Shown here: piece after piece, positions 1 through 7,922 of the stretch
Layout: each line of letters begins with the position of its first letter
Numbering within the stretch: the first letter of the stretch is position 1
Assembly: GCF_000993785.3 (NCBI RefSeq)
Contig: NZ_CP009922.3
Span: forward strand, 186,001-250,000
DNA length: 64,000 nt
Source: Streptomyces xiamenensis
GTDB taxonomy: Bacteria > Actinomycetota > Actinomycetes > Streptomycetales > Streptomycetaceae
Reading direction: 5' to 3'
Position numbers and translations under genes: made by a program
The notes under the pieces: model-generated
The model's database searches: none
What the model was told of the DNA's origin: nothing
What the model saw: only the letters and a program-made list of their open reading frames with translations

Positions 1-2
1 GC

Positions 3-521
3 GGCGCGCACGGTTTCGCGGGCGAGTTGGGCCATGTTCCGGTGCGGCCCGGTGGGCCGCTGTGCTCGTGCGGCGCCCGGGGCTGCCTGGAGACCTATGC
101 CGGAGAGGCGGCGCTGTTGCGCGCCGCGGGGCTGGACCTCCGGGGCGATCCCGGGGAGCGTACCGGTGAACTGGCCGACCGCTGCACGGCGCAGGACCCG
201 GCCGCGCTGCGGGCGGTGCGGCAGGCGGGTACGGCACTGGGCATCGCGCTGTCGGGGGCGGTCAATCTGCTGGATCCGCAGCGGGTGGTGATCGGCGGTT
301 CGCTGGCGCGGCTCACGCCCTGGCTGCTGCCGCCGGTCCGCCGGGAGCTGGCGCGCCGCACCATGCTGACGGCGGGCGGCCGTACCACCGAGACGCCGGT
401 GACCGGTTCGCTGATCGGCCCGGCGGGGCCGCTGTTGGGGGCGGCGCGCAGCGCGGTGCGGGGCGCGCTGGACAAGCCCGCCCGGCTGCTGGCGCCGCCC
501 GGGGGCGGTCTGATGGCCTGA
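3..521 (+). CDS. ROK-family protein, 3' part (sugar kinase or NagC/XylR-type regulator)
   Basis: The open frame enters from the left edge, so the N-terminal half is missing. The first visible residues (GAHGFAGELGHV) and the CSCGARGCLE stretch just after them are the ROK signature, in which the His and three Cys bind zinc next to the sugar site. A hydrophobic AVNLLDPQRVVIGGS segment follows, as in the C-terminal lobe of ROK proteins. The family includes glucokinases, N-acetylglucosamine kinases and NagC/XylR repressors. They differ by an N-terminal winged helix, which would lie outside the window, so kinase and repressor cannot be told apart here. The C-terminus ends normally with TGA. Confidence 0.85.
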   Translation, partial: GAHGFAGELGHVPVRPGGPLCSCGARGCLETYAGEAALLRAAGLDLRGDPGERTGELADRCTAQDPAALRAVRQAGTALGIALSGAVNLLDPQRVVIGGSLARLTPWLLPPVRRELARRTMLTAGGRTTETPVTGSLIGPAGPLLGAARSAVRGALDKPARLLAPPGGGLMA

Positions 522-663
522 CGAGGCGGCGTTCAGAGGCAGTTCGGGGTCGCGTGAACGTGCCGCGCCGCATCATGCGCCCCTGAACCGTTTTTCATCA
601 CATCAGGCGAAAACATGGTCTCGGCCGTGCGGCCTCGCGGACGCCCCGCGCACAATCGCCCCC

Positions 664-1365
664 GTGACCACTGGGCAGCAAGTGCGACGCGGCGCGGTCG
701 GCGTCGGGTGCGCGTTCCTCGTGCTGGCCGCCGCCTCGGGGGCGGCTGCCAAGACGCCGGGGCCGGAGCCGTTCGGCCCCGGCTCCGATCTCAGCCTGAC
801 CATCGAGGCGGACGGCCCCGGTGGCTCCGCCTCCGTGGTGATCCGGGCCGGCGGTCGCTGCGGGTGTTCCTCGGTGTCGGTGAGCGCGTCGCGCGGCGGC
901 TCGTCCGTGGTGATCTCCGACGGGATCTGCGCCCCGCCCGAGCCTCCGGAGCCCACCGAGCCTCCGACGCCGCCCGTGCCCGAACCGCCCGCGTCACCCG
1001 AGCCCCCCGAACCGGTGCCGCCACCGGCGCCCGAGCCGGAACCCGAACCCGAGCCGGAACCCGCGCCGGAGGCCGCTCCCCCGGCGCCGGCCCCCGAACC
1101 GCCCCCGGCGACCGCCCCGCCGCCGGCGCCCGAGCCGGAACGCGCACCCCAGCCGGCCCCCGAGCCCGGCCCCGAGCCGGAACCCGAACCCGAGCCGGAA
1201 ATCGCGCCGGTGCAGATCGTCGCCGGGCCGCCCCCGGCCGGCCAGGACCGGCCCGACCACGGCATGCCGATGACCACCCGCACCCTGCTCATCCTCGCCC
1301 CTGCCGTGCTGGCCGCCGCGATCCTTCGCCCGCGGACCCGGCCGGGCGCGCGCGGCACCTCCTAG
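664..1365 (+). CDS. Exported Pro/Glu-rich protein with C-terminal membrane anchor
   Basis: A 233-aa product starts at GTG. Residues ~8-28 form a hydrophobic signal sequence ending in an Ala-rich cleavage region. Next comes a ~60-residue Ser/Val/Gly-rich part with a CGC motif and one later Cys. Residues ~82-180 are a low-complexity tract of PEPEPE and PPAPEP units. A hydrophobic segment (LLILAPAVLAAAIL) followed by Arg-rich residues closes the protein, so it probably spans the cell wall while anchored at its C-terminus. The small N-terminal domain would then sit outside. The next gene follows within 10 bases, which suggests one transcript. No enzymatic motif is visible, and the function is unknown. 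Confidence 0.7.
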   Translation: MTTGQQVRRGAVGVGCAFLVLAAASGAAAKTPGPEPFGPGSDLSLTIEADGPGGSASVVIRAGGRCGCSSVSVSASRGGSSVVISDGICAPPEPPEPTEPPTPPVPEPPASPEPPEPVPPPAPEPEPEPEPEPAPEAAPPAPAPEPPPATAPPPAPEPERAPQPAPEPGPEPEPEPEPEIAPVQIVAGPPPAGQDRPDHGMPMTTRTLLILAPAVLAAAILRPRTRPGARGTS

Positions 1366-1374
1366 GAGACCCGA

Positions 1375-2154
1375 TTGTCCGACTGGTTCACTCTCCTGCT
1401 CCTGATCATCGCCACCTGCGCGGTGATCTTCGTGATCGTGCAGCTGCGGCACCGCCGCGCGACCGTCCACGATCAAGCGGCCGATCCGTCCGAAACCCCG
1501 GACGTGATCGAGTACATGACGATGATGGTGGGCGTGGTGTACGCCATCGTGCTCGGACTGGCCATCGCCGGTGTCTGGGAGGAACGCGGCGCGGCCGAGG
1601 AGTGGGTGCGCCAGGAGGCCCAGGCGCTGCACGAACTCGGCGAGCGCGCCCAGGCGTTCCCCGCCGCGAGTCAGGAGGGCGTACGGGAGTCCGTGCAGGC
1701 GTACGTCGGTTACACGGTCGACGAGGAGTGGCCGTACATGATCGACAACGAAGGGCTGAGCGAGGAGGGCGATCTGCTGTTCGCCGCGGTGCGGCAGAGC
1801 GTGGCCGCGCTGGAGCCGTTCACGGCCCCGGAGAGCTACGCGTACGAGGGCATGCACCATCAGCTGGCGACCGCCTCGGAGGCGCGCACCTCCCGGGGGA
1901 TGAGCGCGGAGTCCACGCTGCCGGGCGTGGTGTGGCTGGGGCTGATCACCGGGGCCGTCGTGGTGGTGGGGATGCTGTTCGCGCTCCAGATCCGCCGCAC
2001 CGGGCGCGAATTGCTGCTGGCGGGGCTCTTCAGCGCGCTGATCGTGTTCCTGCTGTATCTCATCTGGCATTTCGACGCCCCGTTCGCCCGTGGGCTCTCC
2101 GACTCGACGGAGGCGTTCCGCACCCTCTTCCCGCAGGTACTGCCCGATGAGTAA
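1375..2154 (+). CDS. DUF4239-type integral membrane protein
   Basis: The 259-aa product starts at TTG, with a TAGGAGA ribosome-binding site 5-6 bases upstream. A transmembrane helix at residues ~5-23 is followed by a second at ~48-65 (MMVGVVYAIVLGLAIAGVW). A ~115-residue soluble part contains Glu/Gln-rich helices (EEWVRQEAQALHELGERA). Two further helices lie at ~183-202 and ~210-226, near the C-terminus. This two-plus-two arrangement, with the soluble part after VWEER, is typical of the DUF4239 family, whose role is unknown. It probably shares a transcript with the upstream Pro/Glu-rich exported protein. Confidence 0.75.
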   Translation: MSDWFTLLLLIIATCAVIFVIVQLRHRRATVHDQAADPSETPDVIEYMTMMVGVVYAIVLGLAIAGVWEERGAAEEWVRQEAQALHELGERAQAFPAASQEGVRESVQAYVGYTVDEEWPYMIDNEGLSEEGDLLFAAVRQSVAALEPFTAPESYAYEGMHHQLATASEARTSRGMSAESTLPGVVWLGLITGAVVVVGMLFALQIRRTGRELLLAGLFSALIVFLLYLIWHFDAPFARGLSDSTEAFRTLFPQVLPDE

Positions 2155-2268
2155 CTCGGCTGCCTTTTCGTGTACTTGACACTATGTCGGCTTAGCTCGG
2201 GGCACCTTCGCGGGGCTGGTGGGGCGCGGTTAGTCTGACCCGCACGTGCTGAGGGATGGAGAACCGCG

Positions 2269-3087
2269 ATGTCACACGAGAACACCGCCTCCGAGCAGGG
2301 CAAGTCCACTTTCATCGATACCAGCAAGCCGAGCATCGCACGGGTGTACGACGCTGTCCTCGGTGGCAAGGACCATTACGACGTCGACCGGGTCGTCGCC
2401 GACCAGGTGCGGGTCACCATGCCGCACATCGGCGACGTGGGTCAGTACAACCGGCAGATCCTGGGCAGGATCGTCCGGTATCTGGCCGCCGAGGCCGGCA
2501 TACGCCAGTTCATCGATCTCGGCGCGGGGCTGCCGACCCTGGAGAACACCCACCAGGTGGCGCAGCGGCACGCCCCCGACGCGCGCGTGGTCTACGTCGA
2601 CAACGACCCGATCGTGCTCGCCCACGGTCAGGCGCTGCTCCAGGTCGATGACCAGACGGCCGTGGTCACGGCGGACCTGCGCGACCCGCAGGGGGTGCTC
2701 GGCCACCCCGATGTGCGGCGGCTGATCGACTTCTCACAGCCGGTCGGGGTGCTGCTGATCGGCATCCTGCACCACTTGCACGACGACGAGGACCCCAAGG
2801 GGATCGTCCAGTCGTACATGTCGGCGGTACCGTCCGGCAGTTACCTGGCCATCACCTGCTTCAGCGACACGGGCCCGGAGGCCCGCGCCGTGGAGGAGAC
2901 GATGCTGGAGTTCCTGGGCACCGGCCGGTTCCGCACGATGGCGGAGATCGAGGACTACTTCGAGGGGTACGACCTCCAGGAGCCCGGCGTGGTGGCCCTG
3001 CCGCAGTGGCGCCCCGAGCAGCCGGTCGACGAGCCGCTGAGCGTGGCGCAGCGGCTGATGAGCGGTGGCATCGCGTACAAGAAGTAG
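2269..3087 (+). CDS. SAM-dependent methyltransferase, Methyltransf_19 (DUF574) type
   Basis: The 272-aa product starts at ATG, with GGGATGGAGAA just upstream. The N-terminal block FIDTSKPSIARVYDAVLGGKDHY is diagnostic for the actinobacterial S-adenosyl-methionine-dependent methyltransferase family PF04672. The SAM-binding Rossmann motif I is at ~83-92 (FIDLGAGLPT), and acidic VVYVDND follows as motif II. LLIGILHHLHDD matches the family's conserved region. Members are abundant in Streptomyces, but their substrates are largely unknown. It stands alone, convergent with the next gene, which ends only 10 bases away. Confidence 0.88.
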   Translation: MSHENTASEQGKSTFIDTSKPSIARVYDAVLGGKDHYDVDRVVADQVRVTMPHIGDVGQYNRQILGRIVRYLAAEAGIRQFIDLGAGLPTLENTHQVAQRHAPDARVVYVDNDPIVLAHGQALLQVDDQTAVVTADLRDPQGVLGHPDVRRLIDFSQPVGVLLIGILHHLHDDEDPKGIVQSYMSAVPSGSYLAITCFSDTGPEARAVEETMLEFLGTGRFRTMAEIEDYFEGYDLQEPGVVALPQWRPEQPVDEPLSVAQRLMSGGIAYKK

Positions 3088-3097
3088 GACCGCGGGT

Positions 3098-4117
3098 TCA
3101 AGCCGCGCCGCCGGGCAGAGCGGCGAGCGCGGCCAGCCGGCGGTAGGAGTCGAGGCGGTCGGCCGGATCGTGGGTGTTGAGCGTGACCAGCACCTCGTCC
3201 GCGCCGGTCCGCGCGATCAGCGCGTCGAGCCGCGCGGCCATCGCGGGCGCGTCCCCGTACAGCTGACCGGCCCTGGTCTGCTCGACGTAGCCGCGCTCGC
3301 GCTCGGTCATCGAGCGGGCGGCGATCTCCCGGGGCGGGTCCAGCGGCGGGAAGACCCCGTCGATCCGGGAGCGGGCGGTGGCCCACGCCTCGGGGAGCTG
3401 GAGCAGTGCCGCCTCCTCGTGGGTCGCGGCGACGGCGGCGTTGACGGCGAGCAGGACGTACGGCCGCGACTGCTGTGGGGAGGGCCGGAAGCCGGCCCGG
3501 TAGCGCTCCAGCGCGGCCACGGTCCGGTCGGTGTCGGCGTGCAGGGCCATCACCACGGGCAGCCCGTGGGCGGCGGCGATCTCCGCGCCGGAGCCGACCG
3601 CCAGCAGATGGGCCGGGACCCGCAGCCCCTGGGAGGGCATCGCGGTCAGGGCCGCACCACCGGTGGTCCGCTCCCCGAAGTAGCTCAGCAGCTCGGTGAG
3701 TTGTTCGTCGAAGCGGTCGGCGGCCGACTTGTCGACACCGAGGGCGCGGCGGACCGGCCCGGTGAAGCCGACCGAGCGGCCGAGCCCCATGTCGATGCGG
3801 CCCGGGAAGAGCGCCTCCAGCACGCCGAACTGCTCGGCGACCACCAGCGGCCGGTGGTTGGGGAGCATCACCCCGCCCGTCCCGACCCTGATGCGGGAGG
3901 TGGCGGCCGCCACGGCCGCGGCCAGCACGGTGGGCGCGGAGCCGGCGATGCCCGGCACCGCGTGGTGTTCCGCGACCCAGAACCGCCGGTAGCCGAGCCG
4001 TTCGATCTCGGCCGCGAACTCCACCGTCTCCCGCAGCGCCCCGGCGGCACTCTGCCCGCGCCTGATCAGCGCCCGGTCCAGCACCGACCAGCGCACCGTC
4101 CTCGTCGTCGCATCCAC
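3098..4117 (-). CDS. LLM-class flavin-dependent oxidoreductase (luciferase-like)
   Basis: The product is about 339 aa with a GTG start. The N-terminal SVLDRALIRRG and YRRFWVAEHHAVPGIAGSAP motifs are typical of the bacterial-luciferase-like TIM-barrel subfamily whose members carry the MupA/Atu5072-like label. RIRVGTGGVMLPNHRPLVVAEQF and RIDMGLGRS are the usual FMN/F420-contact regions. These enzymes use reduced FMN or F420H2 to oxidise small molecules; no substrate can be deduced here. The C-terminus ends GADEVLVTLNTHDPADRLDSYRRLA, as expected for the family. It is followed on the same strand by the histidine kinase/response regulator pair without an obvious functional link. Confidence 0.87.
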   Translation of the reverse strand: MDATTRTVRWSVLDRALIRRGQSAAGALRETVEFAAEIERLGYRRFWVAEHHAVPGIAGSAPTVLAAAVAAATSRIRVGTGGVMLPNHRPLVVAEQFGVLEALFPGRIDMGLGRSVGFTGPVRRALGVDKSAADRFDEQLTELLSYFGERTTGGAALTAMPSQGLRVPAHLLAVGSGAEIAAAHGLPVVMALHADTDRTVAALERYRAGFRPSPQQSRPYVLLAVNAAVAATHEEAALLQLPEAWATARSRIDGVFPPLDPPREIAARSMTERERGYVEQTRAGQLYGDAPAMAARLDALIARTGADEVLVTLNTHDPADRLDSYRRLAALAALPGGAA

Positions 4118-4141
4118 ACCAGGTGCAACAGCGGCGGGCGC

Positions 4142-4801
4142 TCAGGATTCCCGGTCGATGACGCCGGCGTCCTGGGCGAGCAGCGCGATCTGCACCCGGT
4201 TGTTCAGCTCCAGCTTGGTGAGGACGCGGGAGACGTACGCCTTGACGGTGGGGACGCTCAGATACAGGGCGGCGGCGATCTCGGCGTTGGACAGTCCGCG
4301 GCCGACCGCGACGGCGACCTCCCGTTCGCGCTCCGCGAGGGAGTCCAGCCGGCGGCGGGCGCGGCGGGTGTCGCGTCCGGCGCTGGTGAGGGTGCCGATC
4401 AGCCGCCGGGTGACGGCCGGGGAGAGCACCGGGTCACCGGCGGCGACCCGGCGTACGGCCTCGACGATCTCGGCGGGCGGGGTGTCCTTGAGGACGTAGC
4501 CGGCCGCCCCGGCGCGCAGCGCCTGCAGCACCTGGTCATCGGCGTGGAAGGTGGTCAGCACCACCACCTCGGGCGGGTCGGGCGCGGCGCGCAGGGCCTC
4601 GGTGGCGGTGAGCCCGTCCGTCCCCGGCATCCTGATGTCCATCAGCACCACGTCGGGCGCCAGCCGCGCCACCAGCGCGCCGACCTCCGCGCCGTCCGCC
4701 GCCTCCCCCACCACCCGCAGGTCGGGGGCGGCGCCGAGCATCAGCCGCAGCCCGGCACGGACCAGCGGATCGTCGTCCACGAGGAGTACCCGGATCGTCA
4801 T
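4142..4801 (-). CDS. NarL/LuxR-type response regulator
   Basis: The 219-aa protein has an N-terminal receiver domain (residues ~1-120). The acidic pair is in VLLVDDDPL, the phospho-acceptor Asp is in DVVLMDIRMPG, and a conserved Lys is in GYVLKDTPP. The C-terminal ~65 residues form a LuxR/GerE helix-turn-helix (LAEREREVAVAVGRGLSNAEIAA, then SVPTVKAYVSRVLTKL). Upon phosphorylation it should bind DNA as a dimer. The ATG overlaps the stop of the partner kinase (ATGA), so the two are translationally coupled. The pair is a typical actinobacterial NarL-type two-component system; the signal is unknown. Confidence 0.93.
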   Translation of the reverse strand: MTIRVLLVDDDPLVRAGLRLMLGAAPDLRVVGEAADGAEVGALVARLAPDVVLMDIRMPGTDGLTATEALRAAPDPPEVVVLTTFHADDQVLQALRAGAAGYVLKDTPPAEIVEAVRRVAAGDPVLSPAVTRRLIGTLTSAGRDTRRARRRLDSLAEREREVAVAVGRGLSNAEIAAALYLSVPTVKAYVSRVLTKLELNNRVQIALLAQDAGVIDRES

Positions 4802-5922
4802 GGGGGCCACGGTAGCCAGGCGTGCAGCCGGAAGTGTCCCCGGTCCCGGCCGGCCTCGATCCGGCCGCCCGCGAGCGCCACCCGTTCGTGCAGTCCCGTC
4901 AGGCCGCGCCCCGATCCCGGGATCAGCCGGGCGCCGGGGCGTTGCGGGGCGCCGAGCGGGTTGCGGATCTCGACGGTGACGCCGGTGCCGCGCGCGCCGT
5001 CCACCGTGACGGTGGTCTCGGCGCCGGGGGCGTGCTTGCGGGCGTTGGTGAGCCCTTCCTGGACGATCCGGTACACCGTGCGTCCGGTGTTCTCCGGCAA
5101 CGCGTCGGCGTCGGGTGGGGCCAGCCGCTGGTCCAGGGTGACGCGGGCACCGGCCAGCCGGGACTCCTGGGCCAGCCGCGGCAGTTCGCGGTGGGTGGGC
5201 TGTGGGCGGGTGCCGTCGGTGCTCGGTTCCTCCCCGGGGGCGGCGCGCAGCACGCCGATGACGTCGCGCAGTTCTTCCAGGGCCTGGTGGGAGGATGACC
5301 GGATCACCCCGGCGGCCCGCCGCACGTCCTGCGGTGAGGCCCCCGCGGCGTACTCCAGGGCGCCCGCGTGGACGCTGAGCAGCGAGAGCCGGTGGGCGAG
5401 GACGTCGTGCATCTCGCGGGCGATGCTCTCCCGGGTGGCGCGCTGGGCCTGCTCGTAGAGAGTGGCGATCAGCCGGCGCCGGTACCGTACGGTCATCCCC
5501 CAGCTGATGACGGCGGTCATCGCCACCAGCGAGGCGGCGAGGGCCAGTTCGTCCGGGACCTGGGACTCGGGGCGCAGCGCCAGCCCGATGGGGCGCAGAA
5601 GGAGCTGGATGCCGACCAGCAGGGCCACCGCGCGGGGCCGGCAGTGGACGGCGGCGGTGAACAGCGCCACCCACAGCGGGCCGCCCATGAAGTGCGAGAA
5701 GGCGCTCAGCACGACGAGGACGAGGGCGAGCGCGAAGGGGTGGCGGCGGCGCAGCCACAGGGCGGCGCAGGCCCCGGCGGCCGCGATCTGGTCGAGGACC
5801 AGCAGCCAGTGCGGATGGCGCACCTCGCCGAAGAGCACCCCGGAGGTGAGTACGGAGAAGCAGGCGGCGACGGCGATGGCGGTGATGTCGACGATCCAGT
5901 CGCGTCTGCTGCGGGTGACCAT
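4798..5922 (-). CDS. Membrane sensor histidine kinase, HisKA_3 type (partner of adjacent regulator)
   Basis: The 374-aa protein is read from the ATG at 5920-5922. Four to five hydrophobic segments occupy residues ~10-150 (for example IVDITAIAVAACFSVLTSGVL and ALVLVVLSAFSHF) and form a small membrane sensor. The dimerisation/phospho-acceptor region follows with REMHDVLAHRLSLLSVHAG, where the His is the autophosphorylation site. The HATPase domain has its N-box in VQEGLTNARKHAPG and its G-box in GSGRGLTGLHERV. It overlaps the response-regulator gene by four bases. There is no large extracytoplasmic loop, so it likely senses a membrane or intramembrane signal. An upstream in-frame extension exists but lacks protein-like sequence. 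Confidence 0.92.
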   Translation of the reverse strand: MVTRSRRDWIVDITAIAVAACFSVLTSGVLFGEVRHPHWLLVLDQIAAAGACAALWLRRRHPFALALVLVVLSAFSHFMGGPLWVALFTAAVHCRPRAVALLVGIQLLLRPIGLALRPESQVPDELALAASLVAMTAVISWGMTVRYRRRLIATLYEQAQRATRESIAREMHDVLAHRLSLLSVHAGALEYAAGASPQDVRRAAGVIRSSSHQALEELRDVIGVLRAAPGEEPSTDGTRPQPTHRELPRLAQESRLAGARVTLDQRLAPPDADALPENTGRTVYRIVQEGLTNARKHAPGAETTVTVDGARGTGVTVEIRNPLGAPQRPGARLIPGSGRGLTGLHERVALAGGRIEAGRDRGHFRLHAWLPWPP

Positions 5923-6045
5923 GCCCCGACGGTAGCGGGCGGACCGGGGCGGCCGGCGGGGCCGCCGGGAGCGCTGTACCGAAGTCGGGCGGGGGGATAC
6001 CTTCGGCGGCTGCCCGTCGGCGGTGGCCGGGGGAATCTGGTGGGC

Positions 6046-6258
6046 ATGAGGAGTCTGCTGGGGGCCGTGGGGGTGCTGCTGGTGCTGAACGGGGCGGCCG
6101 GGCTGGCCCATGAGGCGAGTGGCCGGTACGGGGCGTGGTCGCTGGTGCACCGGATCGCGGGACCGCTGGAGGGGATGGAGATCTTCGCGAACCTCGTGCT
6201 GATCGTGCTGGGGGTCGCGGTGTGCGCGCGTGCCGGAAGGGTCAGGCGGCCGGGGTGA
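6046..6258 (+). CDS. Small two-helix membrane protein of unknown function
   Basis: A 70-aa frame lies downstream of and divergent from the histidine kinase gene. It has a hydrophobic N-terminal helix (LLGAVGVLLVLNGAAGLA), an amphipathic middle (YGAWSLVHRIAGPLEGME), and a second membrane helix (IFANLVLIVLGVAVCARA) followed by basic residues. Codon use is typical of the neighbourhood. The reading frame overlaps by 17 bases the 3' end of the convergent ABC ATPase gene. The family was not recognised. A start a few codons upstream at GTG is possible. Confidence 0.6.
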   Translation: MRSLLGAVGVLLVLNGAAGLAHEASGRYGAWSLVHRIAGPLEGMEIFANLVLIVLGVAVCARAGRVRRPG

Positions 6259-6949
6259 GCGGGAGCGGGAAGTCCTCGACCCGGTCGCACCAGCGTCGCA
6301 GCAGCACCCGGTCGTGGCCGACCGCGAGCAGCGCGGCGCCGGTCTCGCGCCGGTAGTCCTCGACGACGGCCACCAGCGCGGCGGTGGTGGAGGCGTCCAG
6401 CATCGCCGTCATCTCGTCACAGATCAGCAGGGCGGGGCGCAGGACGAGCGCGCGGGCCAGGCAGGCACGCTGCAGTTGTCCGTCGCTGACCTGGTGCGGG
6501 TGGCGGTGCAGCAGTTCGGCGCCGAGTCCGGTGGCGTCGGCGAGGGCGGCGACGCGGTCGGGCAGCGCGGCGGTGTCGGCGGTGGCGCGCAGCGGTTCGG
6601 CGATCAGGTCGTGGAGGGTGAGACGGGGGTCGGCGGCCTGCCGGGGCTGCTGGAAGACGACGCCGACGCGGGTGCGCAGGGCCCGCGGGGCGCGGTGCCG
6701 GAAGCCGGTGGCCGGTTGTCCGGCCAGGTGCACGGTGCCGGAGCGGGGGCGGTGCAGCAGGGCGGCGACCCGGGCCAGGGTGGATTTGCCGCAGCCGGAG
6801 GGGCCGAGCAGGCCCACCGCCTCGCCCTCCGCGACCCGCAGCGAGATGTCGCGGACGACCGGGGGGCGGCGCTCGTAACCGGCGGTGATCGCGGTGAGGT
6901 CGAGCGCGGGCACGGGTACGGCGGGGGTCGGTGCCGTGGGGTCAGGCAT
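6242..6949 (-). CDS. Oligopeptide/nickel-type ABC transporter ATP-binding protein (DppF/OppF position)
   Basis: The 235-aa ATPase has Walker A GPSGCGKST at ~50-58, a Q-loop in VVFQQPRQAADPR, the signature region HQVSDGQLQRACLARAL and Walker B ALLICDEMTAMLD. The signature reads SDGQL rather than LSGGQ, but the pattern is otherwise normal. It is the last gene of a five-gene importer operon and overlaps the preceding ATPase gene by 8 bases. It lacks the C-terminal oligopeptide-domain extension with CxxxC seen in its partner, so the two ATPases form an asymmetric heterodimer, as in Dpp/Opp/Nik systems. Confidence 0.9.
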   Translation of the reverse strand: MPDPTAPTPAVPVPALDLTAITAGYERRPPVVRDISLRVAEGEAVGLLGPSGCGKSTLARVAALLHRPRSGTVHLAGQPATGFRHRAPRALRTRVGVVFQQPRQAADPRLTLHDLIAEPLRATADTAALPDRVAALADATGLGAELLHRHPHQVSDGQLQRACLARALVLRPALLICDEMTAMLDASTTAALVAVVEDYRRETGAALLAVGHDRVLLRRWCDRVEDFPLPLTPAA

Positions 6950-7922
6950 CGGCGGGCTCCGGGAGGTGGTGGCAGGCCGTGCCCTCGATCAGCTCGGGCT
7001 GTTCGGCGCACAGGGCGGTGGCACGGGCGCAGCGCGGGGCGAAGGCGCAGCCCGCGGGCAGGGCGTCGAGTCCCGGGGGTTGCCCCGGGATGGGGGTGAA
7101 GTCCCGTTCCGGCAGGGCGCCCAGCAGCCCGGCGGCGTACGGGTGGCGGGGGCCGGGCGTGCCGAAGAAGCGGGCGGCCGGGGTGAGTTCGACGATGCGG
7201 CCGGCGTACATGACGGCGACCCGGTCGGCGACGCGTTCGGCGGCGGCCAGGTCGTGGGTGATGACGAGCAGGCCGCGTCCGTCGTCGGTGTGGCGGCGCA
7301 GTTCGCCGACGGTGCGGGCGACGAGGTCGCGGTCGAGCCCCGTGGTGGGTTCGTCGGCGATGAGCAGCGGGGCGTCACCGACCAGGGCGAGGGCGGTGGC
7401 GGCGCGCTGGGCGAGGCCGCCGGAGAGCTGGTGCGGGTAGCGGTCGAGGTGGTCGGCGGGGAAGGCGGCGCGGGCGGCCGCCGCCTCGGTGGCGGCGGCG
7501 AGGGCAGCGCCACGGGTGCCGTGCAGCGCGCGGATGGTCTCGCGCAGGTGGGAGCGCACGGTGCGCACCGGGGTGAGGTGGTCGGCCGGGCTCTGCGGCA
7601 CCAGGCCCAGCCGGCGGCCCCGTACCGTACGGGCGAGGGTGCGCTCGTCGGCGGCCAGCAGGTCCAGCGGCCGGGCACCGCTCCCGGGGGCCGCCGGGTC
7701 CGGGGCGAGGAGGGCGCTGCCCCGGGTGCGGGCGTTGCCGGGCAGCAGTCCCAGGAGCGCCCCGGCGAGGACGGATTTGCCGCAGCCGCTCTCCCCCACC
7801 AGGGCCAGGCACTCCCCGGCGGCGAGGTCGAAGGAGACGTCGTCGACGGCGGCGATGTCTGCCCCGCCGGGCATCAGGAAGCGCACGGACAGCCGGCGTA
7901 CGGACAGCAGAGGGGTGGTCAC
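6942..7922 (-). CDS. Oligopeptide/nickel-type ABC transporter ATP-binding protein (DppD/OppD position)
   Basis: The 326-aa ATPase is read from the GTG overlapping the upstream permease stop (GTGA). Walker A is GESGCGKS; the Q-loop is in LGLVPQSPADHLTP; the signature is HQLSGGLAQRAATAL; Walker B is PLLIADEPTTGLD. The C-terminal oligo_HPY region has PHPYAAGLLGALP and a Cys cluster (CAFAPRCARATALCAEQ), which in OppD/DppD proteins binds an iron-sulfur cluster. It couples ATP hydrolysis to import through the two permeases encoded just upstream. The GTG was chosen because of the overlap and because the protein family begins at LLSVRRLSV. Confidence 0.92.
   Translation of the reverse strand: MTTPLLSVRRLSVRFLMPGGADIAAVDDVSFDLAAGECLALVGESGCGKSVLAGALLGLLPGNARTRGSALLAPDPAAPGSGARPLDLLAADERTLARTVRGRRLGLVPQSPADHLTPVRTVRSHLRETIRALHGTRGAALAAATEAAAARAAFPADHLDRYPHQLSGGLAQRAATALALVGDAPLLIADEPTTGLDRDLVARTVGELRRHTDDGRGLLVITHDLAAAERVADRVAVMYAGRIVELTPAARFFGTPGPRHPYAAGLLGALPERDFTPIPGQPPGLDALPAGCAFAPRCARATALCAEQPELIEGTACHHLPEPADA

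Noticed and set aside
1030..1215. Short repeats resembling a CRISPR array
   Set aside because: The periodicity is 6-12 bases and encodes Pro/Glu repeats in frame; there are no spacers and no cas genes.
603..1358. Minus-strand Gly/Ser-rich frame of 251 codons
   Set aside because: It is the antisense reading of the PEPE/PPAP repeat of the exported protein; no start signal or domain.
994..2070. Minus-strand frame of 358 codons
   Set aside because: Antisense to the exported protein and DUF4239 genes; no domain.
2176..2204. TTGACA promoter box upstream of the SAM methyltransferase
   Set aside because: A -35-like TTGACA is present, but no acceptable -10 hexamer is found 16-18 bases downstream.
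3065..5458. Plus-strand open frame of about 800 codons
   Set aside because: Antisense to the LLM oxidoreductase and the two-component genes, kept open by high G+C; amino-acid composition is Gly/Arg-rich without motifs.
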